Below are positions 12,440 to 23,755 of a stretch of 64,000 nucleotides of DNA, piece by piece. The position numbers and the translations under genes were made by a program. This stretch comes from Saxidomus purpurata. Lineage: Eukaryota > Mollusca > Bivalvia > Venerida > Veneridae. Numbering within the stretch: the stretch's first letter is position 1; the number at the start of each line of letters is the position of its first letter. Location of the stretch: positions 28,995,881 to 29,059,880 of the forward strand of contig JAFMSR010000012.1 in assembly GCA_022818135.1 (NCBI GenBank), given 5' to 3'. Below the pieces are notes generated by a model. That model was not told the origin of the DNA and searched no databases. It saw only the letters and a list, made by a program, of their open reading frames with translations.

Positions 12440-13765
12440 CAAGAGGGCCAAGATGGCCCTATATCGATCACCTGAGACCTACTTATGACCATATGTGACC
12501 AAACTTCAACCCTAAACTATATATCATAAAGACAATATTCTTTTTGAACTTTACAAGACAAACCTGACCAATTTACATGATTGCATGGCTATAAAATAGG
12601 ACTTCTAGAGTACCAACAAGATTTTCCTCGGAATTGACCTGGTAACCTAGTTTTTAACCCCAGGTGATCCACACATATATTCTGACCAATTTTCATGGTG
12701 ATTGGATTGTAAATGTCACCTGTATGGCATACACAAGGTTTTAACCGGGTGACTTAATTTTTCATCTCAGATGACACATAGTCGAACTCGACCTAAATTA
12801 AGACAATAATACTGACCAAGTTTCATGAAGATCCAATGAAAAATGTAACCTATATTATGTACACAAGGTTTTCCAATGATATGACCCCGTGACCTACTTT
12901 TTGACCCCAGATAATGCATATTCAAATCGATCTTGATTTCAAGATAATCATTCTGACCAAGTTTCATGAAGATTCAATGAAAAATGCCACCTCTATTGCA
13001 TACACAAAGGTTTTCTATAATTTGATCCGTGACCTAGTTTTTGACCCCAGATGACCCATATCCAAACTCGATATAGATTTTATCAAGGCTGTCATTCTGA
13101 TCAAGTTTTACGAAGATTCAATGAAAAATGCAACCCCTATTTCATGCACAAGGTTCTTCTATGATTTGACCCCGTGACCTAGTTTTTTTATCCCAAATGA
13201 CCTTTATTCAAATTGGACCTAGATTCCATCAAGGCAGTTATTGAAACCAAGCTTCATGAAGACCCAATGAAAAATGCAACCTCTATTGCATACACAAGTG
13301 TTTTCTATGATTTGACCGGGTGACCTAGGTTTGGACGCCAGATTGCCCATATTCGACCTCGACCTAAATTTCATCAAGGCAATCATACTGACCAAGTTTC
13401 ATGAAGTTCAAATGATTTTTTTACTTCTATTGCATACACTAGGTTTTTCTATGAGTTGACCCCGTGACCTAGTTTTTAACGCCAGATGACCCATATTCAA
13501 ACTCGACCTAGATTTCATCAAGGCAGTCATTCAAACCAAGTTTCATGAAAATCCAGTGAAAATGCAGCAATACAATACAATACAATACAATAAAATACAA
13601 TACAATACAATACAATACAATACAAAATTTATTTCTTGTCGGTATGGCAATACAAATAACATTAGCTATGAATAGTGATCATACGACACACATACAGACA
13701 GACGACAGACAGACTACGGACATCACAATAGCTCACATTGAGGACTTCCAGCTCAGCTGAGCTAA
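12440..13765 (+). repeat. Bivalve dispersed repeat, copy 2 (internally tandem)
   Basis: Starts AGAGGGCCAAGATGGCCC then TATATCGATCACCTGAG and ends with an 'acagacagacgacagacaga' tail, then CTCAGCTGAGCTAA. The body is about nine degenerate units of 110-130 bases. Each runs from a TTTGACCCCAGATGACCCAT segment, through CCAAGTTTCATGAAGAT, to GCATACACAAGGTTTTC. Parts recur at 43053-43561. It lies just upstream of the VWA-like gene. Confidence 0.9.
13567..13625. repeat. (ATACA)n microsatellite
   Basis: About eleven copies of the pentanucleotide ATACA, with one AAAAT variant, inside the bivalve repeat. Confidence 0.97.
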
Positions 13766-14228
13766 AAAAATAACCCGGTCGACGGATATATCTCCATCTG
13801 AACCAAATATTTCATGAAAGATACTATTTCTTGCTTTAAAATATATTTCTAATTACAATCTTATCGAAATGATTGTATTTCACAAAGTGTCCATATAAGA
13901 CAGTCATGGCTTTCCATACATCATCACGGGCGGTGGACCCAATAAGCACAATTACAAACAAAACATACATCATCATAAAATATTACATCACACGTAATCG
14001 GCATGGGGTAGTCAAAATAATTAAGTGAAAAATAACACAGTATCTCTTCTCGCGACTAATTGAAATGTGTCATTGATATAGATAGATCACATATTAATAG
14101 AATGGGAATAACCCAATTGTTACTGATTATAGTTTCCTGTACTCATAGTTTATAAATATATCAAGGATCCCTAATATCATTCATCTGTATGAATTGTTTC
14201 GAAGATGGAGACATGAATTTCTTTAGAA

Positions 14229-17200
14229 ATGAGAATTCATTTTGTACAGACTCTTACATTTTTTTTATTTTTATGTGCATTCACACATGCAGAGGATTTG
14301 CCAGGTATAGTTTTTCTTTTTTTATTTATTGTTGATATATTCTGTTTGTTCAGGTTAGACGCTCAGATTCATGCGATTGTTTATATTTTATGACGGTAAG
14401 GATATAACAAGTAAAAATAACACTATCTATTATAATGCAAGTGTTTAATCATTGTGACAGGTTATGAGTATATATGATAGTATATATTCGTCCCAGGTTT
14501 AAACACATAGAATAAGGAAAATTGCAAGTCAGGACTGAATGGGCTAAAAGGAACAACATTTTGTCTTTGATTTGAAGCAAATTTTATAAAGGTCCGTCCT
14601 TATAAGAGCAACTATGTCAGCTTGTATTTGTGGATGAGAAATAACAACATTTTATCTGGGAACCCCCGTCTATATATACGGTAGGGATTCAAGGCGGTCA
14701 GGCACGGGTCATATATCATGTTATTGTATATCATGATTACCCGCATAACATATAACTTATATTTATGAGCATTTCTTAAAATTTGATAGATCTTTGCCTA
14801 GACATTCCAAAAATTGTGTACGAGATCGTGGGACCGGCAGGCTTGATATGTTGGTATTCCACTGAACAGGTCACTAGGGCTGTTGGGAGCTCCACTAATG
14901 TTATTCAGACTCTAGATTTTTTTTTAAAAGATGGCACAGTAGGACGACTAAAATTCCACGCTTAAAGACGTGTGTGCAGGACCGCACCCAGACATCTCAG
15001 AATTTGCTCAAGAGTCAAGACGTCACTTAATTTTGACTACACCCAGTCTGATGAGGTTAACAAAGTTGTTATTTCTGTCTCAAGAATGTTGTTAAAAGAT
15101 ACAGAACATGTGGGCAGTATAGAAGACGTTCAGTATACTAGTTGCCAGTTTGAAAATGCTCTAATGCCTGGTACCAGTCTACGACACGTTTTTCCTAACT
15201 GCTACCGCCACTGCTTTAACACACAACCATTTAAGTGACCAAGCCGTACGTAATTGTCTGCGTGAGAATGGTCTGTATGGACGTTGTTATGCTCCCTTCG
15301 AAGGAAAGGGGTATATGGGTTTGCAGATGTCGGTCAGTCGGTCGGTCCGTCGGTCAACTGGTTTCGGGATGATAACTCCAGAATGCTTGGGCCTAGGATC
15401 TTGAAACTTGATGTGGAGGTTGGTCATGACCAGCAGAAGACCCCTATTGTTTTTGAGGTCAGTATGTCAATGGTCAAGGTCACAGTGACCTGAAAAAGTA
15501 AAACGGTTTCCGGACGATAACTTGAGAATGCTTGGGCCTAGCATCTTCAAACTTGATGTGTAGGTTGGTCATGACCAGCAATTTTGAGGTAAGTAGGTCA
15601 AAGGCCAAGGTCACAGTGACCCGGAATTGTAGAATGGTTTCCCGACAATAACTCGAGAATGCGTGGGTCTAGCATCTTGAAACTTGATGTGGAGGCTGCT
15701 CATGACCAGTAGATGACCCCTTTTGATTTTTAGGTCAGTAGAGGTCAAGGTCAAGGTAACCTGTTTCCTGACGATAAGTTGAGAACGCTTGGGCCTAGCA
15801 TTTTGAAACTTGACGTGGAGGTTGGTCATGACCAGCAGATGACTTGACCTCTATTCATTTTGAGGTCAGTAGGTCAAAGGTCACAGTGATCCAGGATAGT
15901 AAAATGGTTTCAAGACCATAACTCGAGAACTGGTTGGCCTAGCATCTTGAAACTTTATGTGGAGGTTGGTGATGACCAGCAGATATGACCCCTATTGATT
16001 TTGAGGTCAGTAGGTCAAAAGTGAAGGTCACTGGGACTTTTTGTCTTAAGACCACATGAATTTTCTTTTTAGACCAAATTTTATTTTTAGACCAAATTTC
16101 TATTTTGTAAGGCCAAAAATTGTGTTTTTTATAAAGCCCAATTTTTTTTTCAGGCCACATGTTTTTTTTATTCTTTTTTTGGCCAATTTTTTTTTAAGGC
16201 CAACAGTAACTGTTTTTTTTTTTTAAAAGGCCAAATATAGTGGGTTTTTTTAAGGCGATATGAATTTTTTTCATTGAGGCGCATTTGAAATGTTTTTTAT
16301 AGAGACATCTCTCTACTGTACTGTAAAGCGATATCTCTCCTACTTCAATTGATATCTCTGAAAAAGAGATATCTGTTTAAAAGTTAAAACAGATATGTTT
16401 TAAACTTAGAGCGATGTTTCTGTAACTTGGAGAGATATCTTTCAAAATAAAAAGATATCTCTCCAATGGTGTTAAGCGAATATCTCTGTAAGCAGTCAGG
16501 AATGTAACTTGTTTAAGTTATTTTGAATAACTTCTACAAGTTATATTTATCTTTTACTCATCACTCACTAAAATAACTTCTTTAAGTTATTTTTCAGTCA
16601 TAATAACTCATTCAAGTTATTTTTGTTCAAATAGTACAAAGATTTAGCATCATTTTTCCACAAGAATACAAATTTTCTGGGGAGATATACAATTTTTTTC
16701 TATTTCTTTGATCATTTAACTTCAAGATCATGAAATAAAATCTGTAAGCCACCACAAAACCTTCTTACGCCAGGGCTTGTCTTCAGGTCATCTCTAAGAC
16801 AAATTTGGCAATAAATCCATTATGTCTAATCGAAAAGTCATTACTGTCAGCTATAAAGAAAGAACCTGTATTTCTTTCTCTTATCTTAAGGTATTTGCAG
16901 AGGTAATCTGCTAGTAATGAAGAAATTCAGGAGAATCTGAAATATTGAATTGTAACCTGTATAAGTTATTTTCAGAAAATTCCCATTATTTTGGTCACCT
17001 TTACTTTCAAGGGAGGTAATTCTTTCAGCAAAGGGAAGTAATTTTATTTACAAAATGTTTCAAATATCACTTACTGAAGTTATTTTCAAAATAACTTAAA
17101 CAAGTTACACCTCTGACTGGTAAGTAGAAGAGATATTTCTTAAAATTCAGGAGATAGCTGTCTGTGAGACAAATATATCTCTCAGCATGAAAGACATAAA

Positions 17201-20200
17201 TCTATTAAAATGAAAGATATCTCTTTGATGTAAGAGAGATACCTCTTTTACTATTCCTAAAACAGTTGAAATACCCCTTAAATTCAGACATATCTCTATA
17301 TATTAGAGGATATCCTTCTTTTAATAGAGATATCTCTCATGTTTTCTAAGATATCTCCCAAAACTAAAGAGATATCTCTCAATCGTACAGAGATATCTCT
17401 TGAAAACAGAAAGATCTCCATCAAACAATGTGAAACAGATATCTTTGTAAGTAGAAGAGATCTCTTTTAAAGTTCTATTAAAACGAAAGATATCTCTTTG
17501 AAATTAGAGATATACATTAAACCTGTCTATAAAGGCCAGCATTGGGTAATGAAAAAGTGATCTTTATTGAAAGGTGGTCTCTCAAGATAGGTAACTTTGC
17601 ACTGCTTATTGTCAAATGGGAAGAGAAAACGATGGCCTTTCGAGACAGATTTTTAGTTGTGGTCTTTATTCGGGGTAGGTCTTTAGCACAGGTTTGACTG
17701 TATCTCTTTTTGGCATAAAAAGTAAAATGGCTTGCGATATAAGACATTTGATTATTGTGTACAAACGCAAAACTAAAACAATGGCCTTCGTAACTGGAAG
17801 TGGTATAGTGCATTCAGTGGCATTTTTGATTTCATTTTTCTATGTAGTAGATTCTACATATACTTTTTTCAGAGCACTTTAATTATGTGATGGAAATGTA
17901 ATTAATCCATTGAGATATATTTTATTAAAAACATACATGTAATTGTATCATGTTACAAATTGCATGGCATACATAGTAATTATTTATTTACAGAATGCCA
18001 GCAAGTCAAAGCCAAAGTTTATATTGATGGAACTAGAGGTTTTGATAGCCTAGCTCTTCAACAGCTTCTTCAAATTTTGAAATATTTTACGGAAAGGCTG
18101 CTTGCAAGAAGTGAAGTTGAGATAAGCATTATACATGGCAAAAGTATAGAAACTATCGAATCTCTTACGCTTCCAGACCCTGATAGTTATAGCAGGTTAT
18201 CAGCTATACTCTTGGACAAACTGAACAGTGTTTCTTCCCCCCTTTCCTCGGATCGATATGTTGAAATTTCATCTGAGGCTGTGGATAGGGATGTACTGGC
18301 GTACTACATCTTCGGAAAGTATAAGACTGTATCAGAATTAGTATTTCTGTTTGTACCGTCTTTATCAAGAATAGACCGACTGCCGAAATCTCTTTCCAAA
18401 AAGAAGACTTCAGTTGTGTATTTTGGAGATTCTTTAACTGAGCTATGGAAAACAATTACAAGCAGAGAGGATCATCAGTTTGTTGTCAGCGGGACCACAG
18501 ACCTCCGGAACATAAGCGAGAGTTTGATAAACATCACTTGCAAAGGTTGTTTTCAAAATTAGTATTTTCTTTGTTTTGTTTTTTCCGGTGTTAGCTAATG
18601 GTAACCTTCCCCCATGTTTGTCCACCATGTTACGAAATATGTCCGATTACCTAATACCGCTTTAAATGTATTTCTGAAAATTTCTTACAGTGATTTTGTG
18701 TGATTGATGCCTAATTAACCCCACCTGATGACTCCCGTTCCAACCATTTTGATTCAGTTGATGATTCATGCTTTGTTATCACTCTGTATCCTGTCTCACC
18801 GACGGGCCAAAGGTTCGCCCTAACCTTGTCGGTTAAATTTTAAGGCCAAGACTGCACATGTTCTTACCATGTTGATTCAGGGTCAAGGTCATACTAGTTT
18901 TCTTGTTTCTGTATATCTTCGAACCCTTTTTGATCAAGGGTCACATTTAATGTCTTGTGTTTTTCCTGCGCCGTGTCTTTTACATGCCTACAGTTTTGAA
19001 ATTGCAGAACTTATCAAATTAGGCATGTGAATACGTTTTTGATTTTGATTTGATTTTAAGAACGTGAGGTTAGTAAAATCGAATTAGTGTTTCTAAAATA
19101 ACATCATTATAGTACAATTTGTATATTTGTTTTAGTAAATGAAAGTGCTCAATTAGATATTTCAGTATAACAATCTGCTATTTTATAAACTAAAGGTATT
19201 TTCAGATTCAATCTTGTACTGTGACACAGACCAGTTCAGCAGAATGAAAGGTTCCGCATGTGAATTGTGCGCCGAGTATGTTTGTATAAGGGAGGATAGC
19301 CTAACTTGCCAATATAGATGCCCTTGTAAGTGTTTGAATAATATTATTTCAAAGTAAAAATAAGTCTTAGTTCAGCCAAAATCGTTGCTCAGCTAACACA
19401 GCGCAGATGGGTGTTGTTGTTGTATGAGTTTAATGTCAGTTTCAACCATATTTCGGTCATTTGTACAGGCATGCAGGCTACCTAAACATCGTTACTGGGC
19501 ATGAAGAACCAGTGCTAGATCTAGATCTACATCTTCCATAAGAAAATGTCGGCTTTCTGTCATAGAGAGACATGGTCAATTAAGATATTTTTCTTTCTAG
19601 AATAGAAAAATAATACGAACTGTAACAAGTATTGCATATGTTTTGTACTACATTCCTTAATTATTACTGTAGTCCTTATTTTGTAATATATAAGTAGGTC
19701 TTTTTATAGAATATAAACATTAATAGAAATTAACGTTGCAATCTGTCCATTAACTTATATTTACGTCTTTATAACTTCCCATATTTCTGTAATATCTTTA
19801 ATTCTTATATATTCCAACGTTTGGTTTACATGCAAGCTACAATCATGCACATATCACAGTAGCCACTGATTGGATCGATTTGAAACTTCATTAAAGTTTT
19901 CAGGCATTTTGGTTAAAGCATTACACAAAAGCTGCTATCATGTACATATCTCAATATCCAATTATGGGATTGATTTAAAACTTCATATATATTTTCTGAG
20001 GTATCAGACAATCAAGTTAGATAACTCTTGACCGAATTAAATTCAAATTATTGCCCTTGTTGGACTTAGGCGCTTTGGTTAAAGTTTTGCATGCAAGCTT
20101 CTATCAACCTAATATCGCAGTAACGTGTGATTGTATTGAACGTCCATGAAACCTTTGGTGCTATCAAACATTATGAAGCACTTGAAATTAGTCAAATGAA

Positions 20201-23042
20201 AAAATTTTTAGCTTAGAAAATTTTGTTTTTCATGCATGCGTATGTAAGGCTTAGGGCTCACTTAATAATTTACTATTAATATATTTATGAAAGTATGTAT
20301 AGTTTGAATTAAAATATATTTCGATTGTTTTGTAATTTATTATTGAACACTTATTTCAGACTACAAGAAACCAACTCCTGAAGCTGTAGTCAATGTCCGT
20401 GTAAATGTTACAAACGACAATAAACAGCACATTGCTGGCAAAGTGATTGTTGAAGACCCCAAACAAGGTATTTGGAAAACTGTTCTAGTAGTAGCTTGCG
20501 TTACAATATTGGCAACCCTTGCAATTGCGCTTTTTGTATACAAAAGGCTGAGACCGCAACAAATGGCACGGCATCAGGATATAGAGGGACAGGACATACC
20601 ACAGAGGAATGGAGACAGAGACAATGCGCAGGATCGCCTTGTAATTCCCGAGTCAGAGGCACATCAAGAATCCCTTGGAGCGTCTGGTAATCTGCCAAAT
20701 CATGGACAAACTGACGAAGAACTCGCTATATCTCTCCTGAAAAACGATCATGAGAGGGAGATTAGTATGTTTTAGCTACTTTCAGCCTTATAAATAATTT
20801 AAAATGAGTTCAACATGTATCATGCCACCATTTAGCACTTAAGGGTATTATTATACCCCCAAAACAAAGTTTAGGGGGGTATATAGGAGTCACCCGGTGG
20901 TTGGTCGGTCGGTCGGGCGGGCGGGTGGTCGGGCGGTCTGTTGCATTTTCCTTGTCCGGAGCATAACTTGAAAACTATTAGTTGGAATTCAATATTACTT
21001 CATACAATGGTCAAACACATTGAGAGGAAGTGCAGTGCACAAGAACCATAACTCCATCTTGACTAATTACAGAGTTATTGCCCTTTGTTTCTTTTCCTTG
21101 TCCGGAGCATAACTTAAAAACTACTGGTTGGAATTCAATACAACCTCATACAATGGTCAAGCACAATCAGAGGAAGTGCAGTGCACAAGAACCATAACTC
21201 CATCTTGACTAATTACAGAGTTATTGCCCTTTGTTACTTTTCCTTGTCCGGAGCATAACTTGAAAACTACTGGTTGGAATTCAATACAATTTCATACAAT
21301 GATCAAGCACAATCAGAGGAAGTGCAGTGTACAAGAACCATAACTCTATCTTGAGTATTTACTAAGTTATTGCCCTTTGTTACTTTTCCTTGTCCGGAGC
21401 ATAACTTGAAAACTACTAGTTGGAATTCAATACAATTTCATACAATGATCAAACACAATCAGAGGAAGTGCAGTGTACAGGAACCAGAACTCTGTCTTGA
21501 CTCATTACAGAGTTATTGCCCTTTGTTACTTTTCCTTGTCCAGAGCATAATTCATAAACAATTAGTTGGAATTCAATACAACTTCATACAATGGTCAAGC
21601 ACAATGAGAGGAAGTGCAGTGCACAAGAACTATAACTCCATCTTGACTAATTACAGAGTTATTGCCCTTTGTTCCTTTTCCTTGTCCGGAGCATTATTCG
21701 AAAACTACTGGTTGGAATTCAATACAACTTCATACAATGGTCAAGCACAATGAGAGGAAGTGCAGTGCAAAAGAACAGTAACTCTTTCTTTACTCATTAC
21801 ATAGTTATTGCCCTTTGTTACTTTTCCTTGTCCAGAGCATAATTCGTAAACTACTGGTTGGAATTCAATACAACTTCATACAATGGTCAAGCACAATGAG
21901 AGGAAGTGCAGTGCTCAAGAACCATAACTCCATCTTGACTAATTACAGAGTTATTGCCCTTTGTTCCTTTTCCTTGTCCGGAGCATTATTCGAAAACTAC
22001 TGGTTGGAATTCAATACAACTTCATACAATGGTCAAGCACAATGAGAGGAAGTGCAGTGCAAAAGAACAGTAACTCTTTCTTTACTCATTACATAGTTAT
22101 TGCCCTTTGTTACTTTTCCTTGTCCAGAGCATAATTCGTAAACTACTGGTTGGAATTCAATACAACTTCATACAATGGTCAAGCACAATGAGAGGAAGTG
22201 CAGTGCTCAAGAACCATAACTCCATCTTGACTAATTACAGAGTTATTGCCCTTTGTTCCTTTTCCTTGTCCGGAGCATTATTCGAAAACTACTGGTTGGA
22301 ATTCAATACAACTTCATACAATAGTCAAGCACAATGAGAGGAAGTGCAGTGCAAAAGAACAGTAACTCTATCTTTACTCATTACATAGTTATTGCCCTTT
22401 GTTACTTTTACTTGTCCGGAGCATAATTCGAAAACAATTGGTTGGAATTTAATACGACTTCATACAATGGTCAAGTACATTGAGAGAAAGTGCAGTGTGC
22501 AAGAACGATGACTTTATATTGACAAATTACAGAGTTATTGCCAAGAACTCTTTAGTTTGTTTGCAAGGTATTCTGTTACTACGAACTTCCTCAGTTTATA
22601 AAGCAGTCTTTTGGGGGTATTAATCACATTTAGTGATAGCTCTAGTATTAAGATTAATTTTAAGGTTTAGATTTTCAAAAATTCTTATAAAGTTCTTGTT
22701 TGCACATTGTTTTTATCGATGAAAATGCACAAGTAGAATTATGCAAAGCCTGGTGTAAAATCTATTATCGTTCTGGAATAAGCAATGCACCTTAGACAGT
22801 ACCGGGATTTAGTTAGATTTTTTTTCAAGAGTAATTATTTTCTTCGAATATTGTATACATAAGATTTGAGAAAATTTTATGACTTTTATGTAAAATTCAT
22901 CGTTTAGCAAATTGGTAATGTTGGAAATATTTTAACACAAGTACACCATAGCGAATGTGCCTTTCTAAAATTTGGCTGACGTTTTGTTTTAGATGAACTG
23001 GCTACAGAGCCGCCGATACATGATGTTCAGACTGGAAAGTAG
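14229..23042 (+). CDS. VWA-like type I membrane protein, 6 exons
   Basis: Exons 14229-14304, 17994-18545, 19206-19325, 20360-20764 and 22993-23042 join at GT/AG sites with phase 1 at every junction, giving 400 aa. Residues 1-21 form a signal peptide (core LTFFLFLCAFTHA). Residues 26-209 resemble a von Willebrand A domain, with alternating strands (KVYIDG, EVEISIIHG, ELVFLFVPSL, TSVVYFG) and helices. The usual DxSxS metal motif is replaced by DGTRG, so metal binding is doubtful. Residues 210-249 hold six cysteines. A membrane helix covers about 290-311 (TVLVVACVTILATLAIALFV), then a polar tail of about 88 residues. If the GTATGT donor at 20765 is not used, translation stops at 20775 (387 aa, ending ISMF). 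The role may be adhesion or ligand binding. The VWA call rests on fold pattern only. Confidence 0.82.
14865..15295 (+). pseudogene. Tc1-like transposase remnant in intron 1
   Basis: Broken reading frames give pieces of a Tc1/mariner N-terminal helix-turn-helix: TRAVGSSTNVIQTLDFFLKD then GTVGRL (14866-14950), and, in another frame, LTATATALTHNHLSDQAV with RNCLRENGLYGRC (15189-15290). These follow the Tc1 pattern of an S-T-V-x-R-hxxR-F-x-x-x-G-T-V segment followed by L-T-A-x-A-x-T and V-R-N-x-L-R-E-x-G-L-x-x-R. No DDE part is seen. Open frames at 14783-14965 and 14972-15238 belong to this remnant and are not exons. Confidence 0.65.
15300..16035 (+). repeat. Tandem repeat with ERE-like palindromes
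   Basis: About five units of roughly 125 bases run from a GATAACTCGAGAATGCTTGG segment, through ATCTTGAAACTTGATGTGGA, to GGTTGGTCATGACCAGCAGA and end GTCAAGGTCACAGTGACC. Each unit has two palindromes, TGGTCATGACCA and GGTCACAGTGACC. The second matches the estrogen-response-element consensus GGTCAnnnTGACC, and a full 15-base copy AGGTCACAGTGACCT lies at 15477-15491. The first unit opens with a 'ggtcagtcggtcggtccgtc' leader. It lies in intron 1 of the VWA-like gene. Confidence 0.9.
16298..17512. repeat. GAGATATCTC palindrome array
   Basis: Copies of AGAGATATCTCT and close variants recur every 25-45 bases at 16298-16490 and 17125-17512, separated by non-repeated spacers. The motif is its own reverse complement. 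The array is split by a 627-base inverted element (16493-17119). It lies in intron 1 of the VWA-like gene. Confidence 0.9.
16493..17119. mobile_element. 627-bp TIR element with 5-bp duplication
   Basis: Terminal inverted repeats of about 45 bases start CAGTCAGGAATGTAACTTG on the left and CAGTCAGAGGTGTAACTTG (reverse complement) on the right, then both read TTTAAGTTATTTTGAA. The five bases GTAAG flank both sides (16488-16492 and 17120-17124). Removing the element restores 'ctctgtaagtagaagagat', which recurs nearly intact at 17443-17461. No coding sequence is present. The class is not assigned. Confidence 0.85.
17515..17700. mobile_element. pogo-like MITE, 186 bp
   Basis: Ends CATTAAACCTGTCTATAAAG and (reverse complement) CAGTCAAACCTGTGCTAAAG are flanked by TA on both sides. 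They resemble the ends of the pogo-like element at 3783-4549. No coding sequence. Confidence 0.75.
19420..19590. repeat. Degenerate mollusc repeat, copy 2 (intron 3)
   Basis: A stretch from 'gtttcaaccatatttcggtc' through CATGCAGGCTACCTAA to 'ataagaaaatgtcggctttc' resembles 11860-11965 and a mollusc repeat type I recognise only in general form. The rest of the intron (19591-20359) shows only an imperfect repetition of 'catgcaagctactatcatg' and 'atatctcagtatcc' phrases. Confidence 0.45.
20845..22625. repeat. Repeat element with 146-bp units and 292-bp higher order
   Basis: The element starts TTATACCCCCAAAACAAAG then TTTAGGGGGGTATATAGG, and ends TCTTTTGGGGGTATTAATC, so the outer ends are inverted. 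Between them are eleven 146-base units running from CCTTGTCCGGAGCATAACTT through GGTTGGAATTCAATACAA to GAGTTATTGCCCTTTGTTAC. From about 21530 alternate units are more alike than neighbours (292-base dimers), and the frames at 21815-22045 and 22107-22337 differ by one residue. It fills most of the last intron of the VWA-like gene. Confidence 0.93.
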
Positions 23043-23600
23043 ACAATGTGTGGAAATCCTGCAGACTACAGGCAGTAAAACTGCACATACATCGCCTATG
23101 TTTATATACATTACGTATGTACATTTATTAAGTGTTTATATATATAAAGTTTTGCTTCGTTGAAACCAGGGACTTGTACCTCAGTCCTAAGACTAATGTT
23201 GACTGTGGTCAGCCTGCACTCACTTGCAGTCTTGCCATGTAGCATGCCCCCCTCTTGGAGAAACATACTTTCTAGTTGTGTATTTTATAACTTGAGAGTC
23301 GCTTTCCAAAAAGTTAAGTCACCGGGGAATCTTTCGCATGACTATTATTGAGCTTAGTTGTGCATATTATCGTCGTGTTTTGTTTTTTTGCATGTGTTTT
23401 TTATTCTTCTTGTTCATAAGTGAGAGATGTCTGTGTTTTATAACAATGTGATGTAGTTCAGATATTGTGAGATCTGTCCATAGTTTGTTTTAAGAAGATA
23501 CAAGTAATGGCCTTCCACAGTACCACAGTGGCTATAGACCTAAATATCCCCACGCAAAAACTAAGCAACACAAATCATCATTTTAAATGCCAGCTTTTTT
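23043..23600 (+). other. Probable 3' UTR of the VWA-like gene and flank
   Basis: No domain-like frame follows the stop at 23042. No clear AATAAA lies close to it. The first AATAAA (23635) is inside the dispersed repeat copy at 23606. The frame at 23160-23351 shows no recognisable features. Confidence 0.35.
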
Positions 23601-23605
23601 TCAAT

Positions 23606-23755
23606 ACTGTCCTAACATTTCTTAACATATTTAAAATAAAGAAACTTTAATAACATTTATTTGTGCAAAGTTTTATTGAACTGCATTTTGCCGTTAGAGA
23701 GATTTTGATAATTTTAGTTTTCTACCTTACTTTGGTACCGTGGACGGCCCTTACG
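23606..23755. repeat. Dispersed repeat, copy 2 (pair with 7461-7620)
   Basis: Near-identical to 7461-7620 and in the same orientation, including GAACTGCATTTTGCCGTTAG and the 'tggtaccgtggacggccctt' end. Confidence 0.85.

Noticed and set aside
14783..15238. Two open frames in intron 1 of the VWA-like gene taken as exons
   Set aside because: They contain Tc1-like helix-turn-helix pieces with stops and frame changes, and the signal-peptide exon joins directly to 17994 in phase.
21370..22337. Three similar open frames of 76-127 codons
   Set aside because: They are translations of the 146-bp tandem repeat and have no codon-level sign of selection.
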